A stretch of 64,000 bases of DNA from Pseudofrankia nepalensis. Lineage in GTDB: Bacteria > Actinomycetota > Actinomycetes > Frankiales > Frankiaceae. The stretch is taken from assembly GCF_016786305.1 (NCBI RefSeq), contig NZ_JADWYV010000003.1; one strand, 5' to 3'. A model generated the notes under the pieces. It was given only the letters and a program-made list of their open reading frames with translations, was not told the origin of the DNA and ran no database searches. Positions 43,380-52,653 of this stretch are shown one piece after another (position 1 is the stretch's first letter; every line of letters begins with the position of its first letter). A program made the position numbers and the translations under genes.

Positions 43380-44621
43380 CTACCACCTGTCCGGGAGAGT
43401 CGCCGGCAGCGTGGCGGGCGGCGCGATGTGGTTTCCCTGGCCCAGCCGCACGCCGGTGGCGCGCAGGGTGTCCAGCTCCGCGTAGGTCTCGATGCCCTCG
43501 GCCAGCACATGTGCGCCGATCTCGTCCGCGACCTGGATGAGCGCGTTGGTGACGGCGCGGCGCGCGGGATCCGCGTCGATCCCATGAGTGAGGTAGCGGT
43601 CCATCTTCACGAGGTCGGGCCGCAGCGCCAGGAGCTGGGCCAGGCCGGCATACCCGGAGCCGACATCATCGGCCCCGATCCGCACGCCACGCGCCCGAAC
43701 CTCGGCGAGCGTCTGGAACACCTCCGAACCGTCCTCGATCCGGTCATGCTCGGTGATCTCCAGTAGTAGTCGGCCTGGCTCGACATCGCAGATCAGCTCG
43801 ACCAGATCCGGCCCGACCGTGCCAGGCGAGACGTTGACCGACATGAACATGTCGTCCGGCAGCCGCGGCAGGTCGGCGAGCGCGGCACGAACCGCGGTGA
43901 GCTCCAGTTCGAGGCCGAGCCCCACCGCCGCGGCGCCGGCGAACCATCGTTCCGGCTCGTTCGGCGCGCCATCGACGTCCGCGGCCTCGGGGAACCGCGC
44001 CAACGCCTCCGCGCCGACGACCCAGCCGCCGGCCGCGAGGTCCACGATCGGCTGATAGACCATCCTGGGGCCGCCGTCGTCGATGAGCTGGCTGATCCGG
44101 TCCCAGAAGGCGCTGCGCCGCTCCCAGACCCGGCGCAGGTCGGAGACCGAGTCGGAGATCATCTCGGAGACCAGCCGGATGAACCGCCGGTCACGTTCCT
44201 GCAGGTCGGGCCGCGCCTTGTGGGACATCGCGGTGAGCAGACCGTAGAACGCCCCGTCCCGCTCGAACACCGGCGCCGTCAGGTACGCGCCGGCCTGGAG
44301 CGCGTGGGTGATGGGCAGCGTGCGCGCGAGCTCGTGAGCGCGGACGTCCCGGAGGAAGTCCGGGAGCTCCCCCGAAATAACACGCGTGTAGTAGCTGGCC
44401 TCGCCGCGCAGTGTCGATCCGGGACCGATCCCGAACGACGGGCCGTCGCCGTCGAGCGCCTGGAGAACCACCCGGTCGCCGTCGGCCCTGGCGAGCCAGG
44501 TGACGTCCATGCCCAGCCGCAGCCGCAGCGCCTCGAGCATGTCGGTCACGGCACGATCGGGCGCCGGAACGTCCAGGACTGGCCCAAACGTCGCCTCACG
44601 GCTCCGGTTCCTGGGCACCAC
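43380..44621 (-). CDS. GAF-EAL cyclic-di-GMP phosphodiesterase
   Basis: 413 residues with a GTG start after a G-rich stretch. An N-terminal GAF-like sensor occupies about residues 20-165 (MDVTWLARADGDRVVLQAL, AYLTAPVFERDGAFYGLLTAM). The EAL domain follows from about 185. It keeps the catalytic set: E in GAEALARF, N in MSVNVSP, E in LLLEITEHD, DD in GADDVGSG, K in LVKMDRYL, E in AEGIET and Q in GQGNH. The DDFGTG loop is altered to DDVGSG. It should hydrolyse c-di-GMP to pGpG in response to a GAF ligand. C-di-GMP controls development in actinomycetes through BldD, and bldC lies nearby. Confidence 0.9.
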   Translation of the reverse strand: MVPRNRSREATFGPVLDVPAPDRAVTDMLEALRLRLGMDVTWLARADGDRVVLQALDGDGPSFGIGPGSTLRGEASYYTRVISGELPDFLRDVRAHELARTLPITHALQAGAYLTAPVFERDGAFYGLLTAMSHKARPDLQERDRRFIRLVSEMISDSVSDLRRVWERRSAFWDRISQLIDDGGPRMVYQPIVDLAAGGWVVGAEALARFPEAADVDGAPNEPERWFAGAAAVGLGLELELTAVRAALADLPRLPDDMFMSVNVSPGTVGPDLVELICDVEPGRLLLEITEHDRIEDGSEVFQTLAEVRARGVRIGADDVGSGYAGLAQLLALRPDLVKMDRYLTHGIDADPARRAVTNALIQVADEIGAHVLAEGIETYAELDTLRATGVRLGQGNHIAPPATLPATLPDRW

Positions 44622-45315
44622 TCACCCCCCGGACAGCATGCCCAGGCACGCGGGCTCGCCACCCGCCCGCGCGGGACGGCCGACGAACCGGCACGCGCCC
44701 AGCCCCGGCCATACGACTCGGCGGCGCGCGTGCGCGCGCCGCCTGTAGTCGTCGGTGTACCGGTTCGCCGTCGCGTCCGACCGCCCTCGGGCCGCTGGCT
44801 GGTTGGCCAGGAGCCGACGCCGAGCGCGGCGGATCGATCAGACCAGGGACTGGGAGCGGGAGCCGGGATCCCCCGCCGGTTCCGTCCGCGGAACCGGCGG
44901 AGAGTTAGGTGCCCGGCCACCGGTCGCCATCCCGACCGGACCGGGCACCCCTCGAACCACTGAGCTTCACGGGCTACCGCCCGCTTGCGTCGCCCGCCGA
45001 TCTACCTCCAGGCCCGCGCCGGCACCAAGGTGCCGGACAGCCGCGGTCCAGGTCTGGCGGATCGGTGGGCAGCGCGAACAAACCGCCGAGCCGGCTCGCC
45101 ACATCGGCCGGTGATCTGACCCATGGCCCGATCACCGACACAGGGCAGGTTGGCGTGCCGCCCCGGACACCCACCCGTCGGTACCGCGCCTCCAGACGGG
45201 CCGCTCCTTCGTCCCGCGGGCGGAACGGCGGACAGCAGGCAAGCTGTCCGGCCGTTCCGTCCCGCGGGCCTTGGGCAACCCATCACGAGACGCAACTACC
45301 GAGCTGACCGTGCGC
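44622..45315. other. Intergenic region without a gene
   Basis: 694 bp. Several open frames lack coding bias. No RNA gene or repeat was recognised. Confidence 0.4.
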
Positions 45316-45522
45316 CTAGAGGTCGCCACCCATGTTGGGGACTCCCTTGAGCAGGGCGCGGACCTCCGCCTCCCGGTAGCGCCGATGGCCACCCAGAGTG
45401 CGGATTGACGTCAGCTTCCCAGCCTTGGCCCACCGGGTGACGGTCTTCGGGTCCACCCGAAACATCGTCGCCACCTCGGCCGGAGTCAGCAGGGGCTCGG
45501 CGTCCGGCGTTCTCGTCGTCAT
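45316..45522 (-). CDS. bldC: Developmental regulator BldC (MerR-like)
   Basis: 68 residues, nearly identical in length and sequence to Streptomyces BldC. PEAVATMF-type helix, DPKTVTRWAKAGKLTSIRTLGGHRRYRE and EVRALLKG are the winged-helix DNA-binding unit. BldC lacks a MerR effector domain and binds cooperatively to direct repeats. It delays entry into development in Streptomyces. Its neighbours upstream and downstream (hypothetical, vdh, DUF3073, purM, purF) are also those of bldC in Streptomyces, from memory of that locus. Confidence 0.97.
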   Translation of the reverse strand: MTTRTPDAEPLLTPAEVATMFRVDPKTVTRWAKAGKLTSIRTLGGHRRYREAEVRALLKGVPNMGGDL

Positions 45523-45670
45523 TGCGTTGGCCTCCCGTCACAGAGCGTCGCTCCGTCCCATACAGATCGTGCATCCTTCGGGGGCATTTCGGACATGGCA
45601 CGTCGGGACCATCTGCTGACTAGTCACAGCTCGTCCGAAGAGAGCGACGACACAGAGTTAACGACCGCGA

Positions 45671-46507
45671 TCAGCTCGCGGATTCCCGTGCCTGCAAGGG
45701 TCTCCAGCGGACCAGCACCCGCTCGTAGGCCTCGGTCGCACGGTCTGTTCGCCCTTGGCGTAACGCGCGCACCGCCTCGGCGAGGTCCTCCACCGAGTTG
45801 TCCCGGCGCAGCACGTCGTCGTCGAGCAGGTCCACCAGGCCGTCGTAGTCCAGCTCGATCCGGCTGCGCGGATGGAACGAGTCGAGCCAACGGGACAGGT
45901 CGGTCACACCTTCGGAAGCCGACGAGTCCGGCATGACCGTGCGCATCGCGGCCAATGCCTCGGTCGCCTCGGCGATCCGCCGCCGCGCCAGCCCGATCTC
46001 CGTCCGGTAGATCATGGAACGCTCGGCCGCGTCCCCGGTGACCAGCAGCCGCTCGGACGGGTCGAAGAGCAGGAACCACTGCGAGGGCACCGACCAGGTC
46101 GAGGACTGGATGTGCACCTTCAGCTCCGGCCGGCGGGCCCGCCACCGGTCCAGCTCGGTCTCGGCCGGGTCGACGATCCGCCGGGGCAGGAACACCTCGG
46201 CGATCCGCTCGGGCATCCCGCCGCGGAACTCCAGCGCCGCCTGCCACACCCGCAGCTGGGTCGACCAGGGGCAGACGAACATCAGACCGTCCACCACCTG
46301 CACGAACGCGGACTCGCCGGCGACGTCGAGGGTCGGGCGGACCGCCGCGACGAGCGCGACCATCCGCTCACGGCGGGTGCCCGCGCGCCGGGAGGGCGGG
46401 GCGGTGGCCGCGAAGCGCTGCCAGCGCAGCCGCTCCGCGGGTGAGAACGCGGCAAGCGGCTCATAGACCCGCAGGTAAGCCGCCGGAGAGACCACAGGCA
46501 CCTTCAT
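45671..46507 (-). CDS. Conserved hypothetical protein beside bldC
   Basis: 278 residues. The start ATG at 46507 has GGGGGGATGA-type sequence upstream. It is a soluble protein with no motif I can name. The middle contains WFLLFDPSERLLVTGD and a following helix SMIYRTEIGLARRRIAEATEALAAMR. The C terminus is helical (LVDLLDDDVLRRDNSVEDLAEAVRALRQG). A gene of this kind lies between bldC and vdh in other actinomycetes. It may be functionally linked to development, by synteny only. Confidence 0.75.
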   Translation of the reverse strand: MKVPVVSPAAYLRVYEPLAAFSPAERLRWQRFAATAPPSRRAGTRRERMVALVAAVRPTLDVAGESAFVQVVDGLMFVCPWSTQLRVWQAALEFRGGMPERIAEVFLPRRIVDPAETELDRWRARRPELKVHIQSSTWSVPSQWFLLFDPSERLLVTGDAAERSMIYRTEIGLARRRIAEATEALAAMRTVMPDSSASEGVTDLSRWLDSFHPRSRIELDYDGLVDLLDDDVLRRDNSVEDLAEAVRALRQGRTDRATEAYERVLVRWRPLQARESAS

Positions 46508-46864
46508 CCCCCCTCCCCCGCCCGATCCGCCGACGGAAGGCTATCCCGTAAGTCCGGACGGATGGCACCGCTGGGGCAGGCATAGCGCGGGCGGCCACCG
46601 GCTTGGCCGTCCGGAGTCCTCCGCCCGTCATGGCGGCATTTGGGCTGTTCAGCGCGAGGTTCGCGGCGCCGTGGACCGGATGGGGCGACGATGTCGAGCA
46701 ACGCCCGGTCCCGCCTCGGTCTTCCTCATTCCTAGCTGGCCGACCGGCGCCATTCCTGGCTGGCCGACCGGCACCGCGACCCGGCCGACCAGTGGCCCTG
46801 GCGAGCGGCCAGGCGGCGAGCGCTGGCCCGGCGGGTCGGCGAGGGCGGGCCGTAGGGTGCGGAC
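46508..46864. other. Divergent promoter region with a 24-bp tandem duplication
   Basis: 46727-46750 and 46751-46774 are a 24-bp unit differing at two bases, about 90 bp upstream of the vdh start. No gene is present. Confidence 0.6.
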
Positions 46865-47986
46865 ATGACAAAGGCGTCCGCGGTCGAGCCAGGCACGGGC
46901 GGAGAGCCGGAGGTCGTCTCCAGCGTCTTCGACGCCGGTGTCGAGCACGAACAGGTGGTCTTCTGCTCGGACCCCACCTCGGGACTGCGCGCGATCATCG
47001 CCATCTACTCGACCGCGCTCGGGCCGTCGCTCGGCGGCACCAGGTTCCGCGCCTACCCGAACGAATCGGCCGCGCTCGCCGACGCGCTCGCGCTGTCGAA
47101 GGCGATGGCCTACAAGGCGGCCTGCGCCGGCCTCGACCTCGGCGGCGGCAAGGCCGTCATCATCGGCGACCCGGCCGAGGTCTCCTCCGAGGCGCTGCTG
47201 CGGGCCTACGGCAGATTCGTCGCCTCGCTCGGCGGGCGTTACATCACCGCGTGCGACGTCGGCACGTTCCCGGCGGACATGGACGTGGTCGCCCGCGAGA
47301 CCCGCTGGGTCGTCGGGCGCTCGCCAGCCCACGGCGGATCCGGCGACTCCGGGGTCCTGACCGCGTACGGCGTCTTCGAGGGGATGCGGGCCTGCGCGGC
47401 GCGGCTGTGGGGTGACCCGAGCCTGGCCGGGCGGACCGTGGCGGTCAGCGGCGTCGGCAAGGTGGGCTCCCGACTGGTCGGGCATCTGATCGAGGACGGG
47501 GCGTCCGTCCTCGCGACCGACGTCGACCCGGCGGCGCTGCGCCGGCTGCGCGAGCGTTACCCGGAGGTGACGGTCGTCGACGATCCGGCGGCGCTTCCCG
47601 GCATGCCCGCCGACGTGTTCTCGCCGTGCGCGCTGGGCGGCGCGCTCACCGACTCGGTGGTCGGCCGGCTGCGCGCGCGGGTGGTCTGTGGCGGAGCCAA
47701 CAACCAGCTGGCCCATCCGGGCATCGACAAGCTGTTGACCGAGGCCGGGATCCTGTATGCGCCGGACTTCGTCGTGAACGCCGGCGGGCTGATCCAGGTC
47801 GCCGACGAGATCGAGGGCTACCACCCCGAAAGGGCCAAGGCGGCCGCGGCTCGCATCTTCCGCACGACGCAGGCGGTCTTCGAACTGGCCGACGCGGAGG
47901 GACAGACCCCGGCGGCCGCGGCGGCCACGCTGGCTGAACGTCGGATCGCCGGCATCGGCCGGTTGCGCCGCATCCTCCTTCCATAA
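46865..47986 (+). CDS. vdh: Valine/leucine dehydrogenase (Glu/Leu/Phe/Val dehydrogenase family)
   Basis: 373 residues. The substrate domain has GPSLGGTRFRAYPNES and the catalytic lysines in SKAMAYKAACAGLDLGGGKAVI. The NAD domain has SGVGKVGSRL. Later motifs CGGANNQL and DFVVNAGGLIQVADE are those of the family. It deaminates branched-chain amino acids oxidatively, feeding branched fatty acid and polyketide starter units. The locus next to bldC and DUF3073 matches vdh of Streptomyces. Whether valine or leucine is preferred cannot be read here. Confidence 0.9.
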   Translation: MTKASAVEPGTGGEPEVVSSVFDAGVEHEQVVFCSDPTSGLRAIIAIYSTALGPSLGGTRFRAYPNESAALADALALSKAMAYKAACAGLDLGGGKAVIIGDPAEVSSEALLRAYGRFVASLGGRYITACDVGTFPADMDVVARETRWVVGRSPAHGGSGDSGVLTAYGVFEGMRACAARLWGDPSLAGRTVAVSGVGKVGSRLVGHLIEDGASVLATDVDPAALRRLRERYPEVTVVDDPAALPGMPADVFSPCALGGALTDSVVGRLRARVVCGGANNQLAHPGIDKLLTEAGILYAPDFVVNAGGLIQVADEIEGYHPERAKAAAARIFRTTQAVFELADAEGQTPAAAAATLAERRIAGIGRLRRILLP

Positions 47987-48294
47987 CGCGGCCAGCCGCC
48001 GCCAGGCGCGGTCAGGCGCCTCCCTCACCCTCCGGACGCCGCTCAGCCCAGGTCTCCAGGCGACAGCGCCAGACCACGCACGCGCACACCGCCGACCCCA
48101 GACCAGGCAGTTCGGGCGCCCAGCGCCCGGCAGGTGAGGCGCGAGCGGCGCGAGCGGCGCGCCTTCGAGCGACCACCCCGGGCAACTGTCGGGTTGGCGT
48201 GCCGACCGGCCCGCGATCCCTGTAGTCTCGGTAAGCACGAGACAGTAAGAGCACCGGGGCGGGTCCCCGTCGTCATGTTCGAGGGGGTCGAGCC
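47987..48294. other. Spacer between vdh and the DUF3073 gene
   Basis: 308 bp without a coding-like frame. It holds the promoter of the DUF3073 gene. No repeat or hairpin stands out. Confidence 0.4.
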
Positions 48295-48525
48295 ATGGGG
48301 CGCGGCCGAGCGAAGGCCAAGCAGACGAAAGTCGCCCGCGAGCTCAAGTACAACTCGCCGTCGATGGATCTCGACCGTCTGAAGAGGGATCTGGGCGTCT
48401 CCGGGTCGACCACGCAGGAAACCGGCGAGGACGAAGATCAGTACGCGGACGACGACTACGACGACTACAGCGCATACCTCGATGACGACGAAGAAGACGA
48501 AGAAGACCGTCGTTCCTCGCGCTAG
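48295..48525 (+). CDS. DUF3073 protein
   Basis: 76 residues. The N-terminal half is basic and highly conserved in actinobacteria (GRGRAKAKQTKVARELKYNSP). The C-terminal half is an Asp/Glu/Tyr-rich acidic tail (DDDYDDYSAYLDDDEEDEED). The function is unknown. It is constantly found between purM and vdh in this phylum. A terminator-like hairpin lies behind it. Confidence 0.92.
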   Translation: MGRGRAKAKQTKVARELKYNSPSMDLDRLKRDLGVSGSTTQETGEDEDQYADDDYDDYSAYLDDDEEDEEDRRSSR

Positions 48526-48590
48526 TACGTCGCTTATGTCGCTCGGCTGCCAGCGGCCCCGCCGCGGCGGCTCGACACTCCGCAAGGATC

Positions 48591-48635
48591 AGCCGCAAGG
48601 ATCAGCGGGGCCGCGCCCGGCCGACCCTTGCGGCT
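48591..48635. terminator. Bidirectional terminator between DUF3073 gene and purM
   Basis: AGCCGCAAGG (48591-48600) and CCTTGCGGCT (48626-48635) form a perfect 10-bp stem with a 25-nt loop, ending ten bases before the purM stop. A 13-bp unit CCGCAAGGATCAG is tandemly duplicated at 48580-48605, which has partly doubled the left arm. Confidence 0.6.
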
Positions 48636-48645
48636 AAGGCATGTT

Positions 48646-49839
48646 CTACGCGTGCGAGCCGACGAGGCGGGCCGTGAGCGGCGACTCGTCGGCGGGGTCG
48701 GCCGTCGTGACGCGACCGGCAAGCCAGGCGGGTACCCCGCGCGCGGCCAGCAGCGCGAGGGCGTCGTCGACCGCCGACGGGGCGACGACGGCAACCATGC
48801 CGACCCCCTGGTTGAAGGTGTGCTCCATCTCGGTCAACGGGATCCGGCCGCGCTCAGCCAACAGAGCGAAGATCGGTGACGGCGCCCAGGTGGCCCGGTC
48901 GAGGACGGCCGACAGCCCGGCGGGGATCACCCTGGCCAGGTTCGCCGCGAGCCCGCCGCCCGTGATGTGCGCGAACGCGCGCACCTCGGCCGCGGCGGCG
49001 AGCGCCAGGCAGTCCTTCGCGTAGATCCGGGTCGGGGTGAGCAGCGCCGCGCCCAGCGTGGTGCCCAGCGTCGGCTCCTCGCGGCGCAGCGCCTCCTGGC
49101 CCGCCGGCCCGATCCCGCCCGGGTGGCCCTCCTCGGCCGCCCCGAACAGCACATGGCGCACCAGCGAGAACCCGTTGGAGTGCACCCCTGAGGACGCCAT
49201 CGCGATCAGCGCGTCGCCGGGCCGCACCCGTTCCGGGCCCAGGACCTCGTCCGCCTCGACGACGCCCACCCCGGTCGCGGCCAGGTCGTAGTCGTCGGCG
49301 CCCATCAGGCCCGGGTGCTCGGCGGTCTCTCCGCCGACGAGCGCGCAGCCCGCCTGCTCGCAGCCGCTCGCGATGCCCGAGACCAGCAGCTCCACCCGGC
49401 GTGGGTCCAGCGACCCGCAGGCGATGTAGTCCAGCAGGAACAGCGGCTCCGCGCCGCAGACGACCAGGTCGTCGACGACCATCGCCACCAGGTCCACGCC
49501 GACCGTGTCGTGCACGTCCATCGCCCGCGCAAGGGCGATCTTGGTTCCGACCCCGTCCGTGGACGAGGCGAGCAGCGGCCGCTTGTAACGGCTGGTGTCC
49601 AGGGCGAACAGGCCCGCGAACCCGCCGAGCGAGCCGACCACCTCGGGCCGGGTGGCCCGCGCCACGTGGCCGCGCATCGCCTCGACGGCCCGTTCCCCGG
49701 CCGCCACGTCCACGCCGGCGGCCCGGTAGGACGCCCCACCCGGACCGGAGTCCGGGCCACCGGGGTGTCGGCCGCCGGCCGCCTTCCCTGCCGCGCTCAT
49801 GACGTTCCCCGCGCTCATGGCGTTCTCCACCGCGCTCAT
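48646..49839 (-). CDS. purM: Phosphoribosylformylglycinamidine cyclo-ligase (AIR synthetase)
   Basis: 397 residues. The ATG at 49839 overlaps the purF stop as ATGA; two further in-frame ATGAGCGC starts follow at 49818 and 49800. PurM motifs are SSTDGVGTK, DYIACG, GGETAEHPG, SSGVHSNGFSLVR and FAHITGGGLAANLARV. It converts FGAM to AIR with ATP in purine synthesis. The last 60 residues form the usual ATP-grasp-like second domain. It is an operon with purF. Confidence 0.96.
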   Translation of the reverse strand: MSAVENAMSAGNVMSAAGKAAGGRHPGGPDSGPGGASYRAAGVDVAAGERAVEAMRGHVARATRPEVVGSLGGFAGLFALDTSRYKRPLLASSTDGVGTKIALARAMDVHDTVGVDLVAMVVDDLVVCGAEPLFLLDYIACGSLDPRRVELLVSGIASGCEQAGCALVGGETAEHPGLMGADDYDLAATGVGVVEADEVLGPERVRPGDALIAMASSGVHSNGFSLVRHVLFGAAEEGHPGGIGPAGQEALRREEPTLGTTLGAALLTPTRIYAKDCLALAAAAEVRAFAHITGGGLAANLARVIPAGLSAVLDRATWAPSPIFALLAERGRIPLTEMEHTFNQGVGMVAVVAPSAVDDALALLAARGVPAWLAGRVTTADPADESPLTARLVGSHA

Positions 49840-51677
49840 GGCCGGCCGCAGCCGGCCGGGGTGACACCCGGACCGCCCGCCGGCACCGTGGACCCCGTCG
49901 CCGCCGACGACGGGTCCGCCAGGTCCGCCTCGCCGATCCGGTCGAGCCCGCCGAGGTCCTCGATCGTCTCCAGCGCCTCGAGGCCGGCGAGCTGGTCGAG
50001 GTCGTCGGGCGAGGGGTCGGCGCCGTTCATGCCGGCGACGAACTTGCGGCGCAGCGCCTCGGCGAGCGCGGCGGCGGTGGCCGCGCCGCTGCCCATCGTC
50101 TCCAGCGTGTCCTTGCCGCCCATCCGGGCCGAGTCGGACAGCGGTACCGGGTAGACACCGTCGAAACAGGCCCGGCACAGCTCGTTCGCCGGCTGGCGGG
50201 AGGCGGCCACCAGGCCGTCCAGCGAGACGTAGGCGAGCGAGTCCGCGCCGAGCGACTCGCGCACCTGCTCCACCCCGGCGCCGCTGGCGATCAGCTCGGC
50301 CTTGGTCGCGAAGTCGATGCCGTAGAAGCAGGGCCAGCGCACCGGCGGGGACGAGATCCGGATGTGCACCTCGGCGGCACCCGCCTCACGCAGCATCCGG
50401 ACCAGTGCCCGCTGGGTGTTGCCGCGCACGATCGAGTCGTCGACGACGACGAGCCGGCGCCCCTCGATCACCTCGCGCAGCGGATTGAGCTTCAGCCGGA
50501 TGCCGCGCTGGCGGATCGTCTGGGACGGCTGGATGAAGGTCCGCCCGACGTAGGAGTTCTTCACCAGCCCCTCGCCGAACGGGATGCCGGACGCCTCGGC
50601 GTACCCGACCGCCGCCGGCACGCCGGACTGCGGGACCGGGATGACCAGGTCCGCGTCGACCGGGGCCTCGCGGGCCAGGACGCGGCCGACCTCGACCCGG
50701 GTCGCGTGCACCGACCGGCCGGAGATCGTCGTGTCCGGGCGGGCCAGGTAGACGAACTCGAACAGGCAGCCGTGCCGGTCGGCCGGCGCGAAGCGCAGCG
50801 AACGCGGCCCGTCCGCGTCGATGACCACCAGCTCGCCGGGCTCCACCTCGCGCACGAACGTCGCGCCGACGATGTCGAGCGCGCACGTCTCGCTCGCCAC
50901 GACCCAGGCCCCGCCCGGGCCGGCGGCCGGGGATGCCCCGTCGGCCGCGGACGCCCCGTCGAGCCGGCCGAGGACGAGCGGGTGGATGCCGTGGGTGTCG
51001 CGGGCGGCGTACAGCGTCGACGCGTCCGAGAACACCAGCGAGAACGCGCCGCGCAGCCGGGGCAGCACGTCGAGCGCGGCCTCGGTCAGCGTCGGGCCGG
51101 GGTGGTTGGCCAGCAGCGCGGTGATCAGGTCGGAGTCGGTGGTGGCGCGCATCCCGGCGTCACGGTCGACGTCGTGGTCGCCGAGCTCGTCGGCGAGCTC
51201 CAGGATGTTCGTCAGGTTCCCGTTGTGGGCGAGCGCGACGCCGCCGCCGAGCCGGGCGGTCCGGTACGACGGCTGGGCGTTCTCCCAGGTGGACGACCCG
51301 GTGGTCGAGTAGCGGGTGTGGCCGACGGCCAGGTGCCCCGACAGGCTGGACAGCGTCCGCTCGTCGAAGACCTGGGCCACCAGCCCCAGCTCCTTGAAGA
51401 CGACGATCGCGCGACCGTCGGCGACGGCCATCCCGGCGGCCTCCTGGCCACGGTGCTGCAGCGCGTACAGGCCGTAATAGGTGAGGTTCGCCACGTCCTC
51501 GCCGGGGGCCCGCACTCCGAAGACCCCGCAGGCGTCCTGGGGGCCCGCCGCGTCTCGGAGATCATCTTCCCAGGTCGCGGCGTCACCGGTCTGGATATCC
51601 CGATACCGCCCGTTCGCCCCGCGGGCCGGGGGATGCTTCTCCTCCGCGCCCGGGGCGGCAGCCGTCCCCTTGGTCAT
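49836..51677 (-). CDS. purF: Amidophosphoribosyltransferase
   Basis: 613 residues. The ATG at 51677 is the first after the promoter region; a longer frame has no further start of value. A propeptide of 49 residues precedes the catalytic C50 (DACGVFG), as in Fe-S type enzymes matured by self-cleavage. The glutaminase has HTRYSTTGSS and HNGNLTN. Cysteines for the 4Fe-4S cluster include HGCLFEFVYLAR and the LCRACFDGVYP pair. The PRPP loop is VVVDDSIVRGNT. It makes the first committed purine intermediate, phosphoribosylamine. The C-terminal 60 residues are low complexity and acidic. Confidence 0.96.
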   Translation of the reverse strand: MTKGTAAAPGAEEKHPPARGANGRYRDIQTGDAATWEDDLRDAAGPQDACGVFGVRAPGEDVANLTYYGLYALQHRGQEAAGMAVADGRAIVVFKELGLVAQVFDERTLSSLSGHLAVGHTRYSTTGSSTWENAQPSYRTARLGGGVALAHNGNLTNILELADELGDHDVDRDAGMRATTDSDLITALLANHPGPTLTEAALDVLPRLRGAFSLVFSDASTLYAARDTHGIHPLVLGRLDGASAADGASPAAGPGGAWVVASETCALDIVGATFVREVEPGELVVIDADGPRSLRFAPADRHGCLFEFVYLARPDTTISGRSVHATRVEVGRVLAREAPVDADLVIPVPQSGVPAAVGYAEASGIPFGEGLVKNSYVGRTFIQPSQTIRQRGIRLKLNPLREVIEGRRLVVVDDSIVRGNTQRALVRMLREAGAAEVHIRISSPPVRWPCFYGIDFATKAELIASGAGVEQVRESLGADSLAYVSLDGLVAASRQPANELCRACFDGVYPVPLSDSARMGGKDTLETMGSGAATAAALAEALRRKFVAGMNGADPSPDDLDQLAGLEALETIEDLGGLDRIGEADLADPSSAATGSTVPAGGPGVTPAGCGRP

Positions 51678-52102
51678 CGCTCCAGGCTCCTCAACACGTC
51701 GAATGTGGTCGGGCCCTGGCCTGGACGGCCGGGCCCGACCTGGCGGGCCTTGCGGCCCGCCGCGGTTGGCGGCCCACGTCACTGCCCCGTGGGTGGCGGG
51801 GTAGCCGCCCGGGCCTGGCCTGGCGGGCCTGGCGGCCCGCCGCGGTTGGCAGCCCACGTCGCTGCCCCGTAAGTGGTGGGATAGGTGGTGACGAAGGCTG
51901 ATCAACGTCGGGAACCTGCGTCCTGTCGGTCCCGGACGACCCTGGGCACCGTCTTTCACGCTAACAGGGACCCGGTTAGCGGGCATTTCACCTGCGGGAT
52001 ACCCGTGACCAGTACCACCACGCTCCCACGGCACGGTCCGGCCCCGTCGGGGGTTCGTCCGCCAGCGCTCCCGCCGCCGCTCGCCTCACGCCGGGGCGGG
52101 TC
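51678..52102. repeat. purF upstream region with an 80-bp tandem duplication
   Basis: The segment around 51739-51802 is repeated at about 51819-51882 with a few changes (offset 80 bp). Each copy holds CCTGGCGGGCCT and CCCGCCGCGGTTGGC. The duplication lies 60-205 bp upstream of purF, so a promoter or leader element may be doubled. No other gene is seen. Confidence 0.7.
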
Positions 52103-52516
52103 TCACAGCAGGGGGAGGTAGGGACGCAGGTCGGCGCGCTCGCCGCTGGCGGTGATCCGGCCATCGGCGACCGCGACCGCCCAGTCCAGCCGGCCGGCCG
52201 CGAGGGCGACAAAGGCGGCCGGATCGGCCTCGACGACGTTCGCCGGCGTGCCCCGCGTGTGCCGTGGCCCCTCGATCACCTGGACGGCGGCGAACGGCGG
52301 CACCCGGACCTCCACCGACCGGCCGGGCGCGCGGGCGGCGAGCCGGTCGAGGAACACGCGCACCGCGGCCCGCAGGGCGTCCCGGTCGGGCGTCACCCCG
52401 TGGTCAAGGTCACGCACGACGCCCTCGACCGCCTGAGCCGCCTGAGCCGCCTGGGCCGCCTGGGTCGCCGCGAGCTCGTCGTCGCCCCGCCCGGGCCGTG
52501 ATCGTCGAGTCGTCAC
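52103..52516 (-). CDS. SCP2/sterol-carrier-family small protein
   Basis: 137 residues. The N-terminal half is Ala/Gln-rich (AATQAAQAAQAAQAVEGV), followed by a compact domain: RSVEVRVPPFAAVQVIEGPRHTRGTPANVVEADPAAFVALAAGRLDW and a short C terminus. This pattern is that of the small actinobacterial sterol-carrier-like proteins found next to purF. Lipid or mycothiol-linked roles are assumed for the family but not shown. The Gln-Ala repeats look like codon-repeat expansion. Confidence 0.75.
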   Translation of the reverse strand: MTTRRSRPGRGDDELAATQAAQAAQAAQAVEGVVRDLDHGVTPDRDALRAAVRVFLDRLAARAPGRSVEVRVPPFAAVQVIEGPRHTRGTPANVVEADPAAFVALAAGRLDWAVAVADGRITASGERADLRPYLPLL

Positions 52517-52653
52517 CGGTCCATCCTGCCGTGACCGGGTCGCCGCCCCGCCCCCCGGCCCGGCGCCGGCCGGCCGGGCACGGACAGGCGAACCCCGGCA
52601 CGTCGCCCATGCCAGCCTGCCGGCCGCATCGGGGAGTGGCCAAGATAGAGAGC

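Noticed and set aside
50364..51872. 502-residue plus-strand ORF over purF
   Set aside because: Shadow of purF; PurF motifs are intact on the minus strand.
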